Assembly: GCA_027622555.1 (NCBI GenBank)
Contig: JAQBYJ010000025.1
Coordinates: 1-60,280 of the forward strand
DNA: 60,280 nucleotides
Direction of reading: 5' to 3'
DNA from: Verrucomicrobiota bacterium
GTDB lineage: Bacteria; Verrucomicrobiota; Verrucomicrobiia; Opitutales; UBA2995
Shown: in pieces, positions 8,693-17,287 of the stretch
How positions within the stretch are numbered: position 1 is the stretch's first letter
How the letters are laid out: every line of letters begins with the position of its first letter
Notes under the pieces: model-generated
Database searches by the model: none
Told to the model about the DNA's origin: nothing
Seen by the model: only the letters and a program-made list of their open reading frames with translations
Program-made: the position numbers and the translations under genes

Positions 8693-9826
8693 TTAACTAT
8701 TCGTTTTAGGCTGACATCGATCATCCAGCTGCCGATGACTACCGACCTTTACGGTTTGTCCTGAATCTGCGGACCCGATGACCGCAAAAACGGCTGCGAG
8801 TGTGTCCAAGTTATTCCTCGCTGAGTTGAATGGTTGGCGGCCTTCGTCTATCGCGCAAAGCAACTCGCCCATCGTTCCACGAAATCCGTCGTTGAACCAT
8901 TCGCCTTCAAGCTTGGCGGTGGCAACACCTTCCTCATTTTCGAGTTTTACTTCATCGATTTTGCAGACTGTGCCGGAGGCGTTGATAGTTCCTTTGGAAC
9001 CCGTTATGGTAAAACGTTCCAGATTTCGGTGTTTGCTGTGTCCATCAAATCCAAGGGTGGCGAATCCATTGGCAAACTGAAGAACGGCACCGCCCATCAT
9101 GGGTGGATCTATGGTTTGCTCGCTTGCTTTGCGCAGACTTCCGGTTGCCAGTTCGGCTGATTGGCCTTTGAAGAAATTGACGGCCATATCAATCCAGTGA
9201 ACAGCAAAATCGTAAAGGATGATGTGATGGATGGTTTCGAATGGAGTCCCTTTGATCCAGGTATGGTCCCAGTTCAGAAAAATATTTGCGGAGTGAACTT
9301 CTCCTATAAGGCCTTTGTTAATTGCCTGCTGTATGTAGCGCACATAAGGAGCCCAGCGACCGTTCTGGTTGACGGCTAGCTTCAGGCCTTTTTCATCGGC
9401 TAGGTCTGCGAGCTTGGCGGCGACATCGATGTCGAGCGCGAAGGGCTTTTGGCTGAGTACGTGTTTTCCCGCATGGAGGGCGGCTTCGACGGCTGCAGCT
9501 CTGGGACCCGGATGTAGGGCGATATCGACTACGTCTATTCTAACGTCCGACAGCAGATCATTGTAATCGGTATAGCAGGTTGCCTCAGGATAAAATTCTT
9601 TTTTCCGGTCTTCTGCTGCCTGAATATTCAAGTCGCAGAGAGCTACGACCTCCAGGTCGTCTTCCTTGTAAGCGGTCAAATGGTGAGAGGTAATTCCGCC
9701 ACAACCAATGAGCCCGATCTTGGGGCGAAAGGTTTTGGGCAGGCGTGGTCGGTAGTCCAGTTCTGGAGCTGGGATTTGTTTTACCTTACTGTCGGAGGTG
9801 AGGGTGTAATTGGTGTCGTCGGACAT
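8693..9826 (-). CDS. Gfo/Idh/MocA family oxidoreductase
   Basis: 377 residues. An N-terminal Rossmann fold for NAD(P) has GLIGCGGIT at 38-46, and a C-terminal alpha/beta domain begins around 150. The conserved EKP motif of the family appears as Q126-K127-P128, so the catalytic Lys is kept but the Glu is changed. There is no signal peptide. These enzymes oxidise or reduce sugars, inositols and amino sugars. The N-terminal 30 residues are a non-conserved extension. It is followed downstream by the SDR gene. A palindromic element separates it from the Gfo/Idh gene upstream, so expression of the downstream pair could be modulated there. Confidence 0.88.
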   Translation of the reverse strand: MSDDTNYTLTSDSKVKQIPAPELDYRPRLPKTFRPKIGLIGCGGITSHHLTAYKEDDLEVVALCDLNIQAAEDRKKEFYPEATCYTDYNDLLSDVRIDVVDIALHPGPRAAAVEAALHAGKHVLSQKPFALDIDVAAKLADLADEKGLKLAVNQNGRWAPYVRYIQQAINKGLIGEVHSANIFLNWDHTWIKGTPFETIHHIILYDFAVHWIDMAVNFFKGQSAELATGSLRKASEQTIDPPMMGGAVLQFANGFATLGFDGHSKHRNLERFTITGSKGTINASGTVCKIDEVKLENEEGVATAKLEGEWFNDGFRGTMGELLCAIDEGRQPFNSARNNLDTLAAVFAVIGSADSGQTVKVGSHRQLDDRCQPKTNS

Positions 9827-9847
9827 GCTTGAGAGTGATGTTTTGAA

Positions 9848-9914
9848 GGAGCGGCTTTACGCCGCGATTGCTTTGAGATTGCACATATGGATCGCGGCGT
9901 AAAGCCGCTCCTAC
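9848..9914. repeat. Perfect 21-bp inverted repeat, REP-like (GTAG-headed)
   Basis: Bases 9848-9868 and 9891-9911 are exact reverse complements with a 22-bp spacer, and CTAC (9911-9914) gives the GTAG tetranucleotide at the head when read on the minus strand. The arms contain GGAGCGGCTTTACGCC. This is the form of bacterial REP palindromes mobilised by TnpA-REP (RAYT) proteins. It lies between two co-directional genes and overlaps the stop codon of the gene at 9911-10984. As RNA it would form a very stable hairpin without a U-tract, so RNA stabilisation or partial termination is possible. Confidence 0.8.
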
Positions 9915-10984
9915 AGTTTAATAGATACTGTTGATTTGGTTTCAGCACTTCTGGCGGCAGCATCGACCACGAGTTGACCAATTCTGGAGGTCTCAGCGCT
10001 GAGCGGGCCATCGATGGGTAGCTTGTTTTCCAGGCAGTGGATCACGTAGGGAATCGGGGCATGGAAGGGATGTTGAAGATCGTCCGAGGGAATGGTTTTA
10101 CCTTCAGGGTTTTCACGAGTTTGTAAACGGATGGTAGGTTCCAAATCGTAGGAAGCAATGGTGCCTTCGGAACCTACTATGTTGAAGCCGCACTTCGGCT
10201 GGGGTTGATGCGTCCACGGATCGGTAAAGGTACCCCACTTGGTTTCGAATTTTGAAAGTGTTCCGTCGGCATAGCGGCAAATCGTGATGCTGTGTTCGTC
10301 TACTTCCAACGCTGGGTCGCCACCGGTGATCGTTGTGACTTCTTCGGGGACTTGTCCGCCATTATACCAAGCTGCCAGGGTCGTGCCATAACCCAGGTAA
10401 TCAAGGAGTGATCCTCCGCCTTCGCTTTTTTTATAGAACCAGCTTTCTGCTTTCCTTTCGGCGGTGACATCCAATGTCACCTTGTCTGCCCCGTGGGCGA
10501 GTGGGCCTCGGTTCCCGTCGTAAAAGTGAACTTCGCGGACGGTTCCAATCTTCCCTTCGCTGACGAGCCGAAATGCCGTGGCGTGCGATGAGTACCAACG
10601 CAAAGGCCAATTGATTATCAATTGCTGTCCTTCCTGAATAGCAGCGAGCATGCGGTCGGCATTCTTCAAGTTGTCGGCAAAGGGTTTTTCGACAAAGAGA
10701 TGTTTTCCGTAGGGTGCGATTTTTTCAACGTAATCAGCGTGGCGGGCGGTGGAAGCGCAAATGACAACCAGATCCGGATCGGTGGAGCGCATACAGGCAT
10801 CCACATCTGTGAACACTCGATCAGAAGGAATGGGAAAATTTTCTACTGCAGCCTGCATACGTGATGGATCCTCATCACAGATGCCCACGATCTCTGCATG
10901 AGGATGATCAAACGCCTGCCTGAGCAGATCGCCCATGTGAAAGTGATCGAAATTGATGCCGGCTATTTTCCAGATCTTGCTCAT
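9911..10984 (-). CDS. Gfo/Idh/MocA family oxidoreductase
   Basis: 357 residues from the ATG at 10984, which starts directly before the Rossmann strand (MSKIWKIAGI). A longer reading from 11029 adds 15 residues that do not fit the family. The catalytic EKP motif is intact at E99-K100-P101, within HLFVEKPFADN. The C-terminal substrate domain includes GNRGPLAHGADK. It is different enough from the neighbouring paralogue at 8693-9826 to suggest a separate step in the same pathway. The stop codon TAG lies inside the GTAG head of the palindrome at 9848-9914. It is preceded by the SIS-domain gene on the same strand. Confidence 0.88.
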   Translation of the reverse strand: MSKIWKIAGINFDHFHMGDLLRQAFDHPHAEIVGICDEDPSRMQAAVENFPIPSDRVFTDVDACMRSTDPDLVVICASTARHADYVEKIAPYGKHLFVEKPFADNLKNADRMLAAIQEGQQLIINWPLRWYSSHATAFRLVSEGKIGTVREVHFYDGNRGPLAHGADKVTLDVTAERKAESWFYKKSEGGGSLLDYLGYGTTLAAWYNGGQVPEEVTTITGGDPALEVDEHSITICRYADGTLSKFETKWGTFTDPWTHQPQPKCGFNIVGSEGTIASYDLEPTIRLQTRENPEGKTIPSDDLQHPFHAPIPYVIHCLENKLPIDGPLSAETSRIGQLVVDAAARSAETKSTVSIKL

Positions 10985-11180
10985 GCCTTCTTGTTCAAAA
11001 GATTGAGAAGTGATGAATAGCAAGGCCACAGACTGGAACTCACAGAGGGAGCATAGTTGTCTATGTGACCGAAGGAGTTACTGGCTGAAACGCAGCTAGT
11101 CGCGCTTGTCGATCTTAGCCTTTTTAAGACAATCGAGGTTTCAAGCATGTTATGTTTTTTAGGAATGAAACTTCGTGTAT

Positions 11181-11999
11181 TCATTCAATTACTTTGGCTC
11201 TTGAAGGCGGTTGAATGGAAGGTTTGCCCAGGTTGGCGTAATACTTCGCGATACGGCGTCCATGCTCATCGTAGGCGGATTGAAATAATTCGTTCGCTTT
11301 TTCGGCACCGACAATTGCTCCTGCGGTAAGTACTTTGGGAGGGTGCCCTGCAGCGGTTAATCTCTGGGCCACTTCAGCCTTAATAGAGTTCACCAGAAGG
11401 CAGCCTCCGATGGTGGAACCGGGGGAGACCGGTGTATCCAATCCCTCGACATAAACCATGGCATCGCCAACGGGTGCACCTGAGTCCAAAACCAGCTCGG
11501 CGAAATCGGAGAGTTTTTTTCCGCGATCGTCCTTGGTCGTCGATGCTTCCGAGTGAAGCTTACTGATGAGTGCAACCACTTTTACACCTGCTTTTTGAAA
11601 TTGTTCTGCTATCTCGATGGGAACACGATTGCAACCGCTCGATGAAACGACCAGGGCACTGTCCTGGTCACTTAGATCGAAGTTTCTTAGAATCTGCTCA
11701 GCTAATCCGGAGACGTTTTCCAGATACATAGCTTGTCTCTGACCGTTGGCACCGACTACCAGGTTGTGAAACGTGAGCGAGAGTTCGACAATCGGATTAA
11801 AGCCGGGAAATGAACCATAGCGCGGCCACATTTCTTCCGTCATTATTCGGCTGTGACCGGATCCAAATAAGTGAACCATGCGGCCTGCCAATATGGTTTC
11901 GGCGAACCAGTCGGCAGCCTGATTGATGGCGTTTTCCTGTGCTGCCACGGCATCAATGAGTCCGCGAGATTTTTTGAGGTATTGTTGTGTAGGTGTCAT
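11181..11999 (-). CDS. SIS domain sugar isomerase-like protein (UPF0309 type)
   Basis: 272 residues with a SIS (sugar isomerase) fold: HLFGSGHSR near 43-51 and SSSGCNR near 118-124 are phosphosugar-binding loops, and the remainder matches the general arrangement of the UPF0309 group. Members bind phosphosugars and act as isomerases, deaminases or regulators; the reaction of this subgroup is not defined. There is no helix-turn-helix domain, so an enzymatic role is more likely than regulation. The GVKVVALISK segment is a typical second beta-alpha unit. Its location between a UlaG-like hydrolase and two Gfo/Idh oxidoreductases supports sugar phosphate catabolism. Confidence 0.82.
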   Translation of the reverse strand: MTPTQQYLKKSRGLIDAVAAQENAINQAADWFAETILAGRMVHLFGSGHSRIMTEEMWPRYGSFPGFNPIVELSLTFHNLVVGANGQRQAMYLENVSGLAEQILRNFDLSDQDSALVVSSSGCNRVPIEIAEQFQKAGVKVVALISKLHSEASTTKDDRGKKLSDFAELVLDSGAPVGDAMVYVEGLDTPVSPGSTIGGCLLVNSIKAEVAQRLTAAGHPPKVLTAGAIVGAEKANELFQSAYDEHGRRIAKYYANLGKPSIQPPSRAKVIE

Positions 12000-12035
12000 G
12001 GATGAAAGGATAAAAAAGGTGTCAGTGTTCAGGTG

Positions 12036-12884
12036 TCAGGATTTTGAGAATGTAGCTTTTTCTCCATTGCGGAGGATGTGGCAGTTGACGTTTTGTTTTG
12101 CGCAGGCCGTTCCGAAATCAATGGGGTCGGCGGTGTTGAATTCGAACATGTCGTAGTGGTGGGGGATGGCTGTGCCTATGTTGCAATCGGAGGCGAGCTG
12201 GGCAGCTTCTTCGGTATTTAAATTTCCGGCGACGCGGCGTTCAGGTTTGTAGCCATTGATGGGGAGAAATGCTAAATCGATTGAGAATCGATTCAGGCGA
12301 TGGGTCAGGCCGTCGTAGAGGCGTGTATCACCACTGTGGTAGATGGTCCAGGGGCCGAGCTCGATTACGAAACCCATAAAGTGGTGTTCGCCTTTGTCGT
12401 TTGTTTTTAATTCGTCGTGTGCTGATGCAAGTCCATGGAATGCGATTCCTTCAAGCTCGATCGATACTCCATCGTTGAGTCCCATCGGCCAATCGGGATC
12501 GCAGGCCATCCGCGTTGCGACGAATTCACGGTTCGCTTCGGGAATGATAAATTGTGTTTTAGGATTTGCTTCAAATAATGCGAGGAGCGTTTCCTGGTCG
12601 AGATGGTCTGTGTGATTGTGACTGGAAGTGATAACGTCGATTCCTTCCAGGCGAATGGGGTCAATGACAAGTTCGGTGATTCGGTTATGTGGTTTGTCCG
12701 TCTCAGCATATTTGCGCGTTAGCGAATCGGACAGGTAAGGATCGAATAGCACGGTCCTTCCATTGCACATGACAAGAAATCCACTTTGACCGAGCCACCA
12801 GGTGTGGAGTGCGTGGGATTCATCATCACGCGCTGCCGCTATATCTGCGAGTAGCGCGTCGTCCTTTTGAAAAGCCTCTTTCAT
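12036..12884 (-). CDS. MBL fold metallo-hydrolase, UlaG-like
   Basis: 282 residues from the ATG at 12884; a TTG codon one position earlier is not needed. The metal-binding motif H89-N-H91-T-D93-H94 is intact, followed by further His/Asp ligands (YHSGDTRL; GTAIPHHYDMFEF). The arrangement fits UlaG, an L-ascorbate-6-phosphate lactonase, and related lactonases that also use the metallo-beta-lactamase fold. The ATG overlaps the stop of the MetE-like gene by one base (TGATG), showing tight coupling. A lactonase would fit between oxidoreductases that generate sugar lactones, but the true substrate is unknown. Confidence 0.85.
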   Translation of the reverse strand: MKEAFQKDDALLADIAAARDDESHALHTWWLGQSGFLVMCNGRTVLFDPYLSDSLTRKYAETDKPHNRITELVIDPIRLEGIDVITSSHNHTDHLDQETLLALFEANPKTQFIIPEANREFVATRMACDPDWPMGLNDGVSIELEGIAFHGLASAHDELKTNDKGEHHFMGFVIELGPWTIYHSGDTRLYDGLTHRLNRFSIDLAFLPINGYKPERRVAGNLNTEEAAQLASDCNIGTAIPHHYDMFEFNTADPIDFGTACAKQNVNCHILRNGEKATFSKS

Positions 12885-13927
12885 CAAGCGTTCGGTAGGC
12901 CGAGCTCCTTACGGACGATCTTTGCTCCAGCTACCATATTCTGCAGTTTTTGTTTGGCCGCCCAGCGGGCGGTTTGAGACAGACCGCAATCGGGAGCGAA
13001 TACGAGTCGGTCGGCGGGAGCAAATTCCAGGCAGCGTTTGATAATCGCGGCAACGTCTTCGGGTGTTTCGATGTAATAACTCTTCACATCGATGATACCC
13101 ACGGCCGCATCCATTTTCTTGCTGATGGCTTCGATGAGATCGAGATAGACGAAATTGGTGGTGCAGGTTTCGATGTGCATCTCATCGACATGCATATCGA
13201 GAAACGCAGGAAACATTGCGCGCGGTGTGCGTTTGCCTACACCTCTTGCTTTATAGTTTCCAAAACACAAATGAGAGCAAATGCGGGTTTTCCCAACGGC
13301 GGGTTCCACGGTGCGGTTGAAGAGATCTACGAATACTTCTGGATCCGCTTTGTAAGCATAGCAGCTCATTGAAGGCTCATCGACGCAGATTTCTTTACAT
13401 CCTGCGGCGACAAGATCTTCAATCTCTTTTTGCACAATGGGTAAAAGCGCCTCGGTAATAGCGTAACGATGTGGATACTGATCGTTGGGGAGCAGACGAC
13501 CACTCATGGTGAATGGACCTGGGATACTCGCCTTGAGTGCTTGACCTTCCGGAGCCAGTCGTTTTAGGCGTTCAAATTCTTCAACTGCACCCAGTCCGTT
13601 GGGAGCGGAGAGCTCCCCGGAGATGGCGTGTTTACCACGCTGGTCATGAGCGGGAGGTCCGTAGATCCTCGGTGACGCGCTTTCGAGTTCGATCCCGTTT
13701 ATGTATCCGTAAAAGGACAGATTGAAGTCGAAGCGCGTTTGCTCGCCATCGGTGATTACATCCAGTCCAGCAGTGGTTTGATCATGGATCGCAGCGATAA
13801 CCGCGTCCTCTTGCATCTCTTTGATGTCGTTTTCGCCAAACTGCGTGAGATTCTGACTAGCGAATTCGAGCCATCCGGGGAACGGGTAGCTGCCGATGAC
13901 CGACGTTCTTAAAGGTGTACTTTCCAT
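12884..13927 (-). CDS. MetE C-terminal-domain-like zinc methyltransferase
   Basis: 347 residues equivalent to the catalytic (C-terminal) half of cobalamin-independent methionine synthase, without the N-terminal half. The start TSVIGSYPFP matches the barrel start of the family. The zinc site appears complete: H219-x-C221, E253 and C314, with the DEPSMS motif at 183-188 and ITDGEQ at 58-63. Such stand-alone proteins transfer methyl or alkyl groups between thiols and diverse donors. Whether this one makes methionine is not clear. It heads a six-gene minus-strand set with sugar-type enzymes, which is unusual for a methionine gene and suggests demethylation or thiol-alkyl transfer on a catabolic substrate. 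Confidence 0.83.
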   Translation of the reverse strand: MESTPLRTSVIGSYPFPGWLEFASQNLTQFGENDIKEMQEDAVIAAIHDQTTAGLDVITDGEQTRFDFNLSFYGYINGIELESASPRIYGPPAHDQRGKHAISGELSAPNGLGAVEEFERLKRLAPEGQALKASIPGPFTMSGRLLPNDQYPHRYAITEALLPIVQKEIEDLVAAGCKEICVDEPSMSCYAYKADPEVFVDLFNRTVEPAVGKTRICSHLCFGNYKARGVGKRTPRAMFPAFLDMHVDEMHIETCTTNFVYLDLIEAISKKMDAAVGIIDVKSYYIETPEDVAAIIKRCLEFAPADRLVFAPDCGLSQTARWAAKQKLQNMVAGAKIVRKELGLPNA

Positions 13928-14126
13928 AGGTGGGTTAATGATTTCAAACCCAACATTCGAAGCAAGACATTAAGGAGCAGTTTGCTGATAAAGTGTTATG
14001 TTGATACCTGTTAGCTTCCGTTTGGATGGAGAGATAATGGTCTTCGGACGGATTTTGAAGTAAGAATTAGTGAAGTGGTTTATAGAGGGTCCGATTCTTT
14101 CTACGGGGTAGTATTCATCGGAAACA

Positions 14127-14261
14127 AATGTTGGACCGACTTTAGTCGGGAACTGCATTCCCCTGGGAACGCCAAGCCCCAGCTTGGCATCTTGGATGGT
14201 GATTGAAATTCGACGAACCAACCTTTCTGAATATCGGACCGCTCGGCGTGTCGGTCCCTAC
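14127..14261. repeat. Composite GTAG-type palindromic element
   Basis: The left arm contains GGACCGACTTTAGTCGGG; a middle hairpin GCCAAGC-cccA-GCTTGGC follows; the right arm GGACCG...CGGTCC ends in CTAC at 14258-14261, the reverse complement of a GTAG head. The middle part (from the cccctgggaacgc to the aagccccagcttggc) is almost identical, in opposite orientation, to the middle of the element at 23902-23988. This recurrence in two distant intergenic regions supports a dispersed REP/BIME-like family. Confidence 0.7.
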
Positions 14262-14430
14262 CTTCTTATCTGTGTGAATCTGCGTTTATCTGTGGTTAAG
14301 AAACTACAACTAAAAATCTTTTTACTACGAAAATCGCTAAATTACGCAGAAAACTGAAAGCATTTCTTTATAACAGAATAATGGGTACAGAATCATAGTT
14401 GTTTTGATCCCTTTGAAGGAGTGGCAGGAT

Positions 14431-14496
14431 GGGTCCGATTCTTCTATAGGCTAGTATTCATCGAAAAAAAATGTAGGACCGACTTTAGTCGGGAAT
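14431..14496. repeat. Second copy of a 65-bp module ending in a GTAG palindrome
   Basis: This copy matches 14087-14153 over gggtccgattct, tagtattcatcg and the palindrome GGACCGACTTTAGTCGGG, with small differences (for example cttctataggc against ctttctacgggg). GTAG is at 14473-14476. The two copies are 340 bp apart in the same orientation, so this may be a local duplication or two insertions of one element. Confidence 0.7.
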
Positions 14497-14545
14497 CCGC
14501 TTGTGCTCCAGACCGGGAAGACGACATCCAACTGTTAAACCTTTT

Positions 14546-15268
14546 CTACAGTCCGGCTGGTTGCAAAACGAGCTCAGCGATTCGTGCACGCGAGGGAGCG
14601 GTTGCAACGTAAAGACAGGCGTCGGCGACATCTTGTGGCTGCAGTGCCATGGCGAGAACATCGTCCGGGGTAGCAACAGGGCGCTGAAGTACTAAGGGTG
14701 TGTCGCATAAGCCGGGATAAATAACCGTGGTTCGAATACCGTGCTTTTGTTGTTCTTTAAAGGTGCCGTGAGCAAGGCCGGATAAGGCATGTTTGGAAGC
14801 TTGATAAGAAACGCCCGAGACATCCGGTGATTGCACGCAGGTAGAAGATACGAAAATAATAAGTCCCTCCTGTTGTTTTTGCATGGGTGCCAGGACGGCT
14901 TTTACGCAGTTGAAAGCACCGGTGGTATTAGTCGCTAACATCATATCCCACGTCTCATGAGTTAGCGTTTCCAGACTTCTTTGTGGGATATTTGTACCCG
15001 TGGCATAAACGAGAATGTCTATGCGCCCAAATCGTTCGAGAGTCTGCGTAATCAACTGGTGGACCTCGGCAGGATCGCGTGCATCGGTTTGACAGGCTAA
15101 GCAATTATTACCCAACTCATTTGCGAGTTTCTCGAGAACGTCAGCTCGTCGAGCGGCAATTGACAATTGAGCTCCTGCTCGAGCAAACGTTTTGGCAATG
15201 GCTTTGCCCATTCCGCTACTAGCTCCAATAACAATCGCGACTTTACCTTCCATAGTGGGATTCGACAT
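14546..15268 (-). CDS. SDR family oxidoreductase
   Basis: 240 residues from the ATG at 15268; a TTG-initiated frame from 15310 adds 14 residues before the family start and is less likely. The NAD(P)-binding motif GASSGMG is at 15-21, Ser141/142 and Tyr155-x3-Lys159 form the catalytic set, and N114 sits in ATNTTG. The C-terminal part ends ELVLQPAGL, a form common in SDRs annotated as 3-ketoacyl reductases or general dehydrogenases. It stands alone, 64 bp from the next gene on the same strand, and its substrate is unknown. Confidence 0.88.
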   Translation of the reverse strand: MSNPTMEGKVAIVIGASSGMGKAIAKTFARAGAQLSIAARRADVLEKLANELGNNCLACQTDARDPAEVHQLITQTLERFGRIDILVYATGTNIPQRSLETLTHETWDMMLATNTTGAFNCVKAVLAPMQKQQEGLIIFVSSTCVQSPDVSGVSYQASKHALSGLAHGTFKEQQKHGIRTTVIYPGLCDTPLVLQRPVATPDDVLAMALQPQDVADACLYVATAPSRARIAELVLQPAGL

Positions 15269-15331
15269 GGAGTAAAATTTCTCTTTTTGGTAAAATCCGA
15301 GCAATAACAAAGTGCCAACAACTGGAATGGA

Positions 15332-16399
15332 TTATTCCTTGTTGAATGTAATCAAAGACACTTCCTTGCAATCGGAACAGGTGGAAAAGCCTTCACGGAA
15401 TTGGGCCTGACAACAGGGGCAATAACTGGCGGTTTCTTTACTTGATTTTTCAGGAGCTAAAAACAGAGACTCTTTTTCAATTCCTTCCCGCTTAAGAAAT
15501 TCCTGCAGCTCATTTTTAAACAATGGGCTGAGGTTTTGATTGGGACCGTATTCCATTTTGCGCCAATAAGACGAAATCTGTGCGCAAAGATCTTTAGGAG
15601 AAAGTAAGGCCGCGGATATTGCCAAAGGATGCTGCAGGGAAAGGGCATTACTCAACAAGTGTTGACCGACATGGATGGCCTGCCAGGGAAAAAGAGAACT
15701 GAGGCCGATAATCAAACTGTATTTCCGTTTACCCGGGTAAAGCCTACGAGCTACAAAGTAGGCCAGGAAGGCTTGAAAAATCACAAAGCAAATAGTGATG
15801 GCGAGAGTGATGGCAAAGTGAAGAGAACCTTTATTGAAAATATAGGAGTAGGGGATAATCGCGAAACAAAGCAGTATGAGAAATACACCATTGAAACGAA
15901 GCGTACTCGTGGCAATTTTAGCTTTTTGAATAATTCGTTTCGATCGAGTACTACTTAATTGTTTCCGGTAGAATTCTCGAATATGCTTGGTTCGTTTTAC
16001 CTCAGGTGTTTGGGCAAAATCGTGTAGCAACTGTGCCGAAGCAGCTGCCTGAATTCCACTTGGAAAATCAAATTTATATTTCTTGTTAAAGTAGAGTGTG
16101 GACCCTTCCTGTTTGATTTGAAGTTCATCCCAGGAAAGTAATGCGCCTCCAGTGAGCTTAAGAGTTGCCGAGTTGAATGTATAAGGGAGCTCAGATCCGA
16201 TAAACTGTGGAAAGAATAATCCTGGAAGAGGCGAAAAGAAAATCGCTCGTCTGCGGCCATAAAGCAGATCCGTCGCAACGGATTGCTTCCATCGATTAAA
16301 ATACCTGACGAAACTGACTGAATGTGGTCTTACCCAATAAATACTTTCCCACAGGTAAAAAGCAGAAAGAATTAAAATGAAGGACTGACCGTCACTCAT
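15332..16399 (-). CDS. Membrane protein with C-terminal zinc ribbon, function unknown
   Basis: 355 residues, not recognised. A hydrophobic N-terminus, then a soluble stretch rich in Lys and Phe, then two or three strong membrane segments (roughly residues 170-240: GVFLILLCFAIIPYSYIF, AITLAITICFVIFQAFLAY, and a weaker one at SLIIGLSSLFPW). The last 30 residues hold C327-P-C-C330 and C341-x2-C344, a likely zinc ribbon on the cytoplasmic side. It is 27 bp downstream of the DUF2167 gene on the same strand, so the two are probably co-transcribed. A role in envelope assembly or stress is possible but not shown. Confidence 0.7.
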   Translation of the reverse strand: MSDGQSFILILSAFYLWESIYWVRPHSVSFVRYFNRWKQSVATDLLYGRRRAIFFSPLPGLFFPQFIGSELPYTFNSATLKLTGGALLSWDELQIKQEGSTLYFNKKYKFDFPSGIQAAASAQLLHDFAQTPEVKRTKHIREFYRKQLSSTRSKRIIQKAKIATSTLRFNGVFLILLCFAIIPYSYIFNKGSLHFAITLAITICFVIFQAFLAYFVARRLYPGKRKYSLIIGLSSLFPWQAIHVGQHLLSNALSLQHPLAISAALLSPKDLCAQISSYWRKMEYGPNQNLSPLFKNELQEFLKREGIEKESLFLAPEKSSKETASYCPCCQAQFREGFSTCSDCKEVSLITFNKE

Positions 16400-16426
16400 A
16401 TGAGATAAACTCGAGGCACAGGACTT

Positions 16427-17287
16427 TTATTCTCGGCCTACTATTTTTTTGAAAAACTTGGCTATGGCTCCTCCGACCACCGCTAAACCAATCAAAATAG
16501 GTTTTAAGAATTTGGCGAGAAATCCCGTTTTGGCTGCTGCGAAAAGTGCCCCTCCAGCAATTAGGCCGGTTAACCCATATTTTGCGATCTTATCGCCTTC
16601 TTTGAATTCAGCATAAGTGTTGCCCGATGTATAGCTGTAATTTGTAAGGAGTTGCTGGTAATCAGGCAAAATGGATTCCAAAGCGTTAGGGTCGCAAACA
16701 AGGGTGGCGTTCATGATTCCACGTCGTCCCAATAGCTTGGTAAAGAAGTTTACGGTGATGCCACCGTCCTCACCTTGGAGTTGTATTGCCCATTCCAAAT
16801 TATTGGTTGCCGGGTTGTAGTTTGGTGGTACGGCCCATCCGACAAGCGTGAGCGTTTCAAGCCCCATTTCCTGCCGCCGTTCGTTTCCTGCCGCGTTCCC
16901 AGCCTTTAGATCTTTGAGAATTGCATCCGCATCAAGCGAATCCTTCTCATCATCTTTGACGTAGCCTTCTTTGCTGAATTCAAAAACGACAAACCAGCTC
17001 AGGTCTTCTGGACAAATGAGTCCGCTCTCGATTTCGGTTGGAATATTTCCAAACAACTCCATCAAGCGCCGAGTGTCCTTCTTCTGGATGAAACTATAAC
17101 CCTCGGGTATTTCTATGGTGGCAAGACCATCGAGATCCCCAGTCCCTTCATTCTGCCAGTTCATTGCCTGTAGCTCTTTCTGGAAAGGAGTAAGCTCAGC
17201 TTCTGCACCTTCAGACGCTTCTTGAGCGTTTAGTGAAACTGCGAAGGCGGCGAATAGAAGAATGAGGTACAATAATTTGGATTTCAT
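16427..17287 (-). CDS. DUF2167 family membrane protein
   Basis: 286 residues with a clear signal peptide (KLLYLILLFAAFAVSLNA) and a C-terminal hydrophobic pair (residues about 240-280) ending in Lys/Arg-rich tail, so a type I-like membrane protein with an exported middle. The middle contains the DUF2167 pattern: AVPPNYNPATNNLEWA, GGITVNFFTKLLGRRG and the G-D/Y-A-x-F segment before the membrane part. DUF2167 is widespread in Gram-negatives and its function is unknown. It leads a two-gene minus-strand unit with the zinc-ribbon membrane protein. Confidence 0.85.
   Translation of the reverse strand: MKSKLLYLILLFAAFAVSLNAQEASEGAEAELTPFQKELQAMNWQNEGTGDLDGLATIEIPEGYSFIQKKDTRRLMELFGNIPTEIESGLICPEDLSWFVVFEFSKEGYVKDDEKDSLDADAILKDLKAGNAAGNERRQEMGLETLTLVGWAVPPNYNPATNNLEWAIQLQGEDGGITVNFFTKLLGRRGIMNATLVCDPNALESILPDYQQLLTNYSYTSGNTYAEFKEGDKIAKYGLTGLIAGGALFAAAKTGFLAKFLKPILIGLAVVGGAIAKFFKKIVGRE

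Larger units (their letters stand above)
13928..14545. other. Intergenic stretch filled with palindromic repeats
   Basis: About 620 bp between a minus-strand start (13927) and a minus-strand stop (14546). Short open frames here have no protein-like character. It holds two copies of a roughly 65-bp module (14087-14153 and 14431-14496), a composite palindromic element, and a Ser-codon-free AT-rich stretch between them. The promoter for the six-gene minus-strand set should lie in the part next to 13927, but no convincing -35/-10 pair is visible. Confidence 0.6.

Noticed and set aside
15629-15958. 109-codon plus-strand frame opposite the zinc-ribbon membrane protein
   Set aside because: Lies entirely inside a longer minus-strand gene and has the skewed Lys/Thr/Arg composition of an antisense frame.
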